Below, one piece after another: positions 60,390 through 64,000 of a stretch of DNA of 64,000 bases. A program made the translations under genes and the position numbers. The notes under the pieces are model-generated. The model was not told the origin of the DNA, ran no database searches, and was given only the letters and a program-made list of their open reading frames with translations. Numbering within the stretch: the first letter of the stretch is position 1; each line of letters opens with the position of its first letter. The stretch covers positions 49,686 through 113,685 of the forward strand of contig CAIVJW010000127.1 of NCBI GenBank assembly GCA_903906315.1, read 5' to 3'. This DNA comes from an uncultured delta proteobacterium. Its GTDB lineage: Bacteria; Myxococcota_A; Polyangia; Polyangiales; Polyangiaceae.

Positions 60390-61048
60390 TCATCGAACGG
60401 GTCTTCATCGACGTCGACGTCCAGCGGGACTTTTGTGATCCGGGCGGCGCCCTGTTCGTGGCCGGGTCGCCGAACGAACTCTTCCGCCGACTGACCGCGC
60501 ACGCGGTCGCGCGCGGCATCCCCCTCCTCGGGTCGGTCGACTCGCACGCCTGGGACGCCTGGGAGTTCGCCTCCAGCGGTCGCAAGGGCCCCGCCGGCGA
60601 GGACCCGCGCTTTCCCGACCATTGCGTGAAGGGCACCGCGGGCTGGCTCAAGGTCGAAGGGACGCTCCCGCCGCGCTTCAAGCTCGTGCCCAACGTCGAC
60701 GTCGCGCCGCTCGACGCGCTCGTCGCCGAGGTCGCCTGCGGCGAGACCCAGGGCGTCTACTTCGAGAAGGAGGTCTATAGCCTCTTCGCGAACCCGCTCG
60801 CCGAGGGCTTCCTCGCGTCGCTCGCGAGCGCCGCCGCGCGCAGCCTCGAGTGCGTCGTCTACGGCGTCGCGACCGACTACTGCGTCCGTGCGGCGGCCCT
60901 CGGCCTCGCCCAGCGCGGCTACCGCACCACGCTGCTCGCGGACGCGGTCGCCGGCATCACCCCCGAGGGCACGCGCGAGGCCCTCGAGGTGCTCCGAGCG
61001 GCCGGCGTCGCGATCGCCGACTCCAGCGCCGTCTTGGGGGCCGCATGA
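60386..61048 (+). CDS. pncA: nicotinamidase-like isochorismatase-family hydrolase (220 aa)
   Basis: Cysteine hydrolase of the isochorismatase fold. The predicted triad is D11 (DVDVQRDFCDP), K82 (DHCVKGT) and C166 (GVATDYCVRAA). D52 and H54 (SVDSHAWDAWE) are in metal-site positions, as in nicotinamidases. With pncB directly upstream and overlapping by 4 bp, nicotinamide to nicotinate is the likely reaction. An AGGAGGGAAGGGG ribosome site precedes ATG 60386 inside the end of pncB. Its TGA overlaps the next ATG (61045). Other isochorismatase-fold amidases remain possible, but context favours PncA. Confidence 0.9.
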   Translation: MIIERVFIDVDVQRDFCDPGGALFVAGSPNELFRRLTAHAVARGIPLLGSVDSHAWDAWEFASSGRKGPAGEDPRFPDHCVKGTAGWLKVEGTLPPRFKLVPNVDVAPLDALVAEVACGETQGVYFEKEVYSLFANPLAEGFLASLASAAARSLECVVYGVATDYCVRAAALGLAQRGYRTTLLADAVAGITPEGTREALEVLRAAGVAIADSSAVLGAA

Positions 61049-61545
61049 GCGCGGACGAGCACCCGCGCCCCGCTCTCACCGCCGACGTCGTCGCCCTCTC
61101 GCGCGGGGAGGGCGGGCGCCTCGAAGTGTTGCTCATCCGGCGCGCGCGCGACCCGTACGCGGGCGCCTGGGCGCTGCCTGGCGGCTTCTGCGAGCCGGGG
61201 GAGACCGTCGAGCAGGCCGCCGTCCGGGAGCTCGCCGAGGAGACCGGCCTGACGGGCGTCTCCGTGGAGCAGCTCCATGTGCTCTCGACGCCAGGCCGCG
61301 ACCCGCGCGGCTGGGTCGTCTCGGTCGCGCACGTCGCGTGGCTCGCGCCGGATCAACGAGCGCGCGCTCGTGGCGGTGACGACGCCTCCGAGGCCGCCTT
61401 CTTCGCCCTCGATCGCGACCCCGGCGGCGCGCCGCGCGTGAGCCGCGACGGAGGCTCACCGGCCGCTCTCGCCTTCGACCACGCCATTGCGCTCGGACTC
61501 GTGCTCGATCGGCTCGCCTCCGGCGCGATCGCGGAGCGGAGGTGA
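61045..61545 (+). CDS. Nudix hydrolase (166 aa)
   Basis: The complete Nudix box GGFCEPGETVEQAAVREL, continuing AEETGL, gives the metal and catalytic Glu residues. The rest (LEVLLIRRARDPYAGAWALP before, GWVVSVAHVAWLAP after) fits the fold. Placement inside a pncB-pncA unit suggests a nucleoside-diphosphate substrate linked to NAD, such as ADP-ribose. There is no C-terminal winged helix, so it is not an NrtR-type repressor. Its ATG overlaps the upstream TGA by 4 bp, and its TGA overlaps the GTG of coaE as GTGA, so translation along the run is coupled. Confidence 0.92.
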   Translation: MSADEHPRPALTADVVALSRGEGGRLEVLLIRRARDPYAGAWALPGGFCEPGETVEQAAVRELAEETGLTGVSVEQLHVLSTPGRDPRGWVVSVAHVAWLAPDQRARARGGDDASEAAFFALDRDPGGAPRVSRDGGSPAALAFDHAIALGLVLDRLASGAIAERR

Positions 61546-62153
61546 GCCTGCGCCTCTTCGGTCTGACGGGCGGCCTCGGGTCCGGCAAGAGCACGGTCGC
61601 CGCCCGCTTTCGCGCCGCCGGCGTGCCGGTGCTCGACGCCGATCGCCTCGCGCGCGAGGTGGTCGAGCCGGGCACCGACGGCCTGCGCGCCGTGGTCACG
61701 GCCTTCGGCGAAGGCGTTCTCACCGCCGGGGGCTCGCTCGACCGCGCAGCCCTCGCCGCGCTCGTCTTCGGCGACGACGACGCGCGTCGCCGCCTGAACG
61801 GCATCCTGCACCCGCGCATCGCCGCGCGGACGCTCGAGCTCACGGCCGCGCTCGAGAGCCGGGGCGAACAGCTCGCGTGCTACGAGGCGGCGCTGCTGGT
61901 CGAGAACGGCCTCGCCGACGCCTTCCGCCCGCTCGTGGTCGTGGCCGTGCCGGAGGACGTCCAGCTCGCGCGGGCGGTCGCGCGGGACGCGTGCACCGAC
62001 GAGCAGGCCCGCGCCCGAGTTCGCGCGCAATTACCCCTTCAGGTCAAGGTCGCAGCAGCCGATTATGTGATTGATAACAGCGGCGATCTCGCCGCGACCG
62101 AGCGTCGGGCCGACGAGGTGATCGCCGCCATCCGCGCTCGCGCGCGCGGCTGA
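61542..62153 (+). CDS. coaE: dephospho-CoA kinase
   Basis: It phosphorylates dephospho-CoA at the 3' hydroxyl of ribose, the last step of CoA synthesis. The P-loop GLTGGLGSGKST is at residues 7-18. LDADRLAREVVEPG, the HPRIAARTLEL segment and ACYEAALLVENGL follow in family order, with a C-terminal YVIDNSGDLAATERR. The 203-residue length is normal. Start GTG 61542 overlaps the upstream TGA. It is the last gene of the run; a hairpin lies about 115 bp downstream. Grouping CoA with NAD salvage genes links two nucleotide-cofactor pathways. Confidence 0.95.
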   Translation: MSLRLFGLTGGLGSGKSTVAARFRAAGVPVLDADRLAREVVEPGTDGLRAVVTAFGEGVLTAGGSLDRAALAALVFGDDDARRRLNGILHPRIAARTLELTAALESRGEQLACYEAALLVENGLADAFRPLVVVAVPEDVQLARAVARDACTDEQARARVRAQLPLQVKVAAADYVIDNSGDLAATERRADEVIAAIRARARG

Positions 62154-62268
62154 GACTCGCGCGCCCCGCCGAGGGCGCCCAGGGCATCCCGGCGCGCCAT
62201 GTCGGCTTTCGTCATCCCACATTTGCCTCGATCTGCGCCGAAGCGGCGTGCCGTTCCTTCCGGGTCGA

Positions 62269-62291
62269 CTGGAACCCAGTTGGGGTTCCAG
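62269..62291. terminator. hairpin between convergent coaE and sigma-factor genes
   Basis: A perfect 9-bp stem (CTGGAACCC / GGGTTCCAG) with a 5-nt loop lies 7 nt beyond the stop codon of the sigma-factor gene on the minus strand. No T-run; it may serve both directions. Confidence 0.55.
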
Positions 62292-62297
62292 GGACCC

Positions 62298-63164
62298 CTA
62301 CGCAGCCATCGGCGCGGCGCGCGACGAACGGCGCAGCGGGGTGACCTGCGGCTCGATGCGGTCGCCCTCGGCGAGCTCGTAGAGGGCGCGGAGCTTGCGG
62401 ACCGCCTCTCCGTGGAGCTGGCAGACCCGCGACTCCGTCACGCCGAGCAGGACGCCGATCTCGCGCAGCGTGCGCTCCTCGCGGTAGTACAGGTCGAGGA
62501 CGTTGCGGAGCCGCGGCGGGAGCTCGCAGAGGGCATTTCCGAGCACGGCCCGCGCCTGAGCCTGCCCGAGCATCTCGTCGGCCGCCGTGTTGACGGCGTC
62601 GGACACCTCGAACGGCGCCTCGTCGCCGTTCGGCGCCGCGTCGAGGCTGACCGGGGTCCCTACGGCCATGCGGGCGGCGGCGCTGCGGTAGCCGTCGAGG
62701 TCCATGCCGAGCTGGGAGGCGACCTCGGTGTCCGTCGGCGCCCTGCCGAGCCGGTTCGAGAGCTCGCGGGTCGCCTGGGCCGTGCGGTTGGCGAGGGCGC
62801 GGAGGTCGCGAGACAGCGGGTCGTAGGAGCGGAGCTCGTCCAGGATCGCGCCCTTGATGCGGACCTCGGCGTAGGCGTCGAACCGGTCGCACCGGGTCGG
62901 CTCGTACCTGCGGTAGGCGTCCACCAGACCCATGAAACCGGCGCTGACGAGGTCGTCGACGCAGATGTGCGCGGGGAGCCGGCGGGCGACCCGGAGGGCC
63001 GCCTGGCGGATCACCGGGACGAAGCGCGCGGCGACATCTGCAGGAAGTTGGTGCTGCTGCGACGGAAGTGCGATGGGACGCATGGTCGATCGCGGGCCCG
63101 GGCGCACGCTCGGATAGATGCTCTGGCGGAAGCTGGGGCGGGCGGGGGCGATCGAGTCGAGCAT
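62298..63164 (-). CDS. FliA/WhiG-type (sigma-28 family) RNA polymerase sigma factor (288 aa)
   Basis: All regions of a group 3 sigma factor are seen. Region 2 has VDDLVSAGFMGLVDAYRRYE and FDAYAEVRIKGAILDELR. Region 3 has the RELSNRLGRAPTDTEVA helix pair. Region 4 has LREIGVLLGVTESRVCQLHG. No flagellar genes are nearby, so a WhiG-like developmental or motility role is possible, but its target genes cannot be read here. Start ATG 63164 has GGAG 8 nt upstream. ATG 63083 would give 261 residues, nearer the usual FliA/WhiG length, with an upstream Ser/Arg/Pro-rich leader of 27 residues. It is divergent from the exonuclease gene. Confidence 0.93.
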   Translation of the reverse strand: MLDSIAPARPSFRQSIYPSVRPGPRSTMRPIALPSQQHQLPADVAARFVPVIRQAALRVARRLPAHICVDDLVSAGFMGLVDAYRRYEPTRCDRFDAYAEVRIKGAILDELRSYDPLSRDLRALANRTAQATRELSNRLGRAPTDTEVASQLGMDLDGYRSAAARMAVGTPVSLDAAPNGDEAPFEVSDAVNTAADEMLGQAQARAVLGNALCELPPRLRNVLDLYYREERTLREIGVLLGVTESRVCQLHGEAVRKLRALYELAEGDRIEPQVTPLRRSSRAAPMAA

Positions 63165-63399
63165 GGAGAGCTCCGTTCGTGCGCTCAGGCGCACGGCAGT
63201 CGCGGCGCGTCCGGTGCGCCCTGGCTTGCCGGCGGTTGGGGCCGCGCCGGCTCGGCTTGAGGAGGTCGCCCTCCTGCGGGCACTGGGTCTTCGTCGACCC
63301 CGTTTCCCGTGTTCTGCATCGCGCTGATTCAACTCGCGTGCCAAGCCCGGGCGGGGCGGGGCGGACCTGCTCACCCGTAGCCCCTGCGCGGGCGGCTGG

Positions 63400-63405
63400 T
63401 ATCCT
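63400..63405 (+). promoter_or_regulatory. -10-like hexamer TATCCT before the exonuclease gene
   Basis: The hexamer lies in CTGGTATCCTCC and ends 7 nt before ATG 63413. The same 12-mer precedes the MshEN gene at 42364-42375. No -35 box is evident. Confidence 0.4.
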
Positions 63406-63412
63406 CCGCGGG

Positions 63413-64000
63413 ATGTCCTCGCTCCGGTCCAAGCTCGCGCGCCTCGGGCAATCCGGCCCCCCGCGCCTGCCTGCGGAGCCCGCGGAGGTCACGGGGCCGA
63501 CGCCCGGGCCGACCGCGGACCGGCCGCTCGCGGGTCGCGCGTCGGGCCCGGCGCAACGGCCCAGCCTGGACGAGCTCCGTGACCGCATCGCGCGCATCGT
63601 CGCGCGGACCGAGCCGGCGTCCACTCGGCCCGACCCGACCTCGGGCGAGCTGCCCTTCCTCGTCGAGCACACCGACGCCGGCCCCCTCTACGTACGCCGG
63701 GTGCGGTGCGCGCCCGCGGCCCGCGTCGGGCGCGTGCCCCTGGTTTCCGCGCGCGACGCCGACCGAAGCATGCTCGCCCTGCTGGCGCTCGATCCTCGGC
63801 TCGCCCCGTGCGACCCGAAGCGAGCCCTCTATCTCGACACGGAGACGACCGGCCTCTCCGGCGGCACCGGGACGGTCGCGTTCCTCGTCGGCGTGGCGTG
63901 GCTCGATGAGGCGACGTCGTCCTTCGTGCTGGAGCAGACCCTGCTTCGTCGGCTCGGCGAGGAGGCGCCGATCCTGGGGCGCCTCGCGGAGCGCCTCGCC
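63413..64000 (+). CDS. MrfB/YprB-like RNase H-fold exonuclease (3' end outside window)
   Basis: The frame is open from ATG 63413 to the window edge, giving 196 residues. The first DEDD exonuclease motif is complete: LYLDTETTGLSGGTGTVAFL, with D142 and E144 as metal ligands. The glycine-rich turn after it is typical of the YprB/MrfB family. In B. subtilis, MrfA helicase and MrfB exonuclease act together in repairing mitomycin-type lesions, and their genes are neighbours. Here an MrfA-type helicase is at 51972-54326. The N-terminal 90 residues are Pro/Arg-rich and not conserved. The rest of the catalytic domain lies beyond the window. Confidence 0.85.
   Translation, partial: MSSLRSKLARLGQSGPPRLPAEPAEVTGPTPGPTADRPLAGRASGPAQRPSLDELRDRIARIVARTEPASTRPDPTSGELPFLVEHTDAGPLYVRRVRCAPAARVGRVPLVSARDADRSMLALLALDPRLAPCDPKRALYLDTETTGLSGGTGTVAFLVGVAWLDEATSSFVLEQTLLRRLGEEAPILGRLAERLA

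Overview
The window is one continuous piece of very GC-rich bacterial chromosome. It is densely coded on both strands, with the strong third-position G/C bias that also opens long false ORFs antisense to real genes. Gene content points to the Myxococcota, most likely the Polyangia (Sorangium-like, inferred). The signs are: a eukaryote-like Ser/Thr kinase fused to an AAA ATPase; giant TPR proteins; a Roadblock/LC7 protein; Gly-rich and Cys-rich lipoproteins; an MshEN-GAF protein; tandem lspA genes; a histone-H1-like Lys/Ala/Pro tail; and a two-subunit-type methylmalonyl-CoA mutase. I saw no IS element, phage, CRISPR array, tRNA or rRNA.

Layout. 1-12.1 kb: the end of a TPR gene, then a 3,801-residue TPR protein. 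12.2-16.3 kb (minus): kinase / cyclase-like / AAA / TPR regulator. 16.6-19.1 kb: two unrecognised genes in tandem. 19.1-23.5 kb (minus): two small lipoproteins, a membrane protein with a degenerate sigma-54-activator ATPase domain, and an outer-membrane beta-barrel candidate. 23.8-25.7 kb: L,D-transpeptidase lipoprotein. 25.7-27.6 kb (minus): an aconitase-family protein without its Fe-S cysteines. 28.0-32.1 kb: roadblock protein, aroQ, accB, accC, meaB. 32.1-36 kb (minus): Cys-rich repeat lipoprotein, nth, and a Fic-like protein with a basic tail. 36.2-41.5 kb (minus): a second large TPR protein with an N-terminal pseudokinase. 41.7-46.6 kb: FtsB/DivIC-like, MshEN-GAF, methylmalonyl-CoA mutase large subunit, PfkB-family kinase. 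46.6-54.3 kb (minus): SNF2 helicase, zinc-ribbon membrane protein, MrfA-type helicase. 54.5-57.1 kb: lspA-lspA-lgt, which together mature lipoproteins. 57.1-58.9 kb: a lipoprotein, then folD (minus). 59.0-62.2 kb: pncB, nicotinamidase-like, Nudix and coaE, a run with 4-bp start/stop overlaps for NAD and CoA metabolism. 62.3-64 kb: a FliA/WhiG-type sigma factor (minus) and the start of an MrfB-type exonuclease.

The main themes are these. (1) Two large TPR proteins share a C-terminal domain that looks like an M48 metallopeptidase stripped of its HExxH zinc site. (2) An unusual number of enzyme folds have lost catalytic residues: pseudokinase, pseudo-M48, pseudo-aconitase, pseudo-Fic, pseudo-sigma-54 ATPase and a cyclase-like domain. 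(3) A TAnnnn -10-like hexamer recurs 7-10 nt before many start codons, which suggests leaderless or very short-leader mRNAs. (4) Both halves of an MrfA/MrfB-type DNA-repair pair lie about 9 kb apart. (5) A complete lipoprotein-maturation cluster sits among many lipoprotein genes. All functions are read from motifs in the translated sequence; no database search was run.
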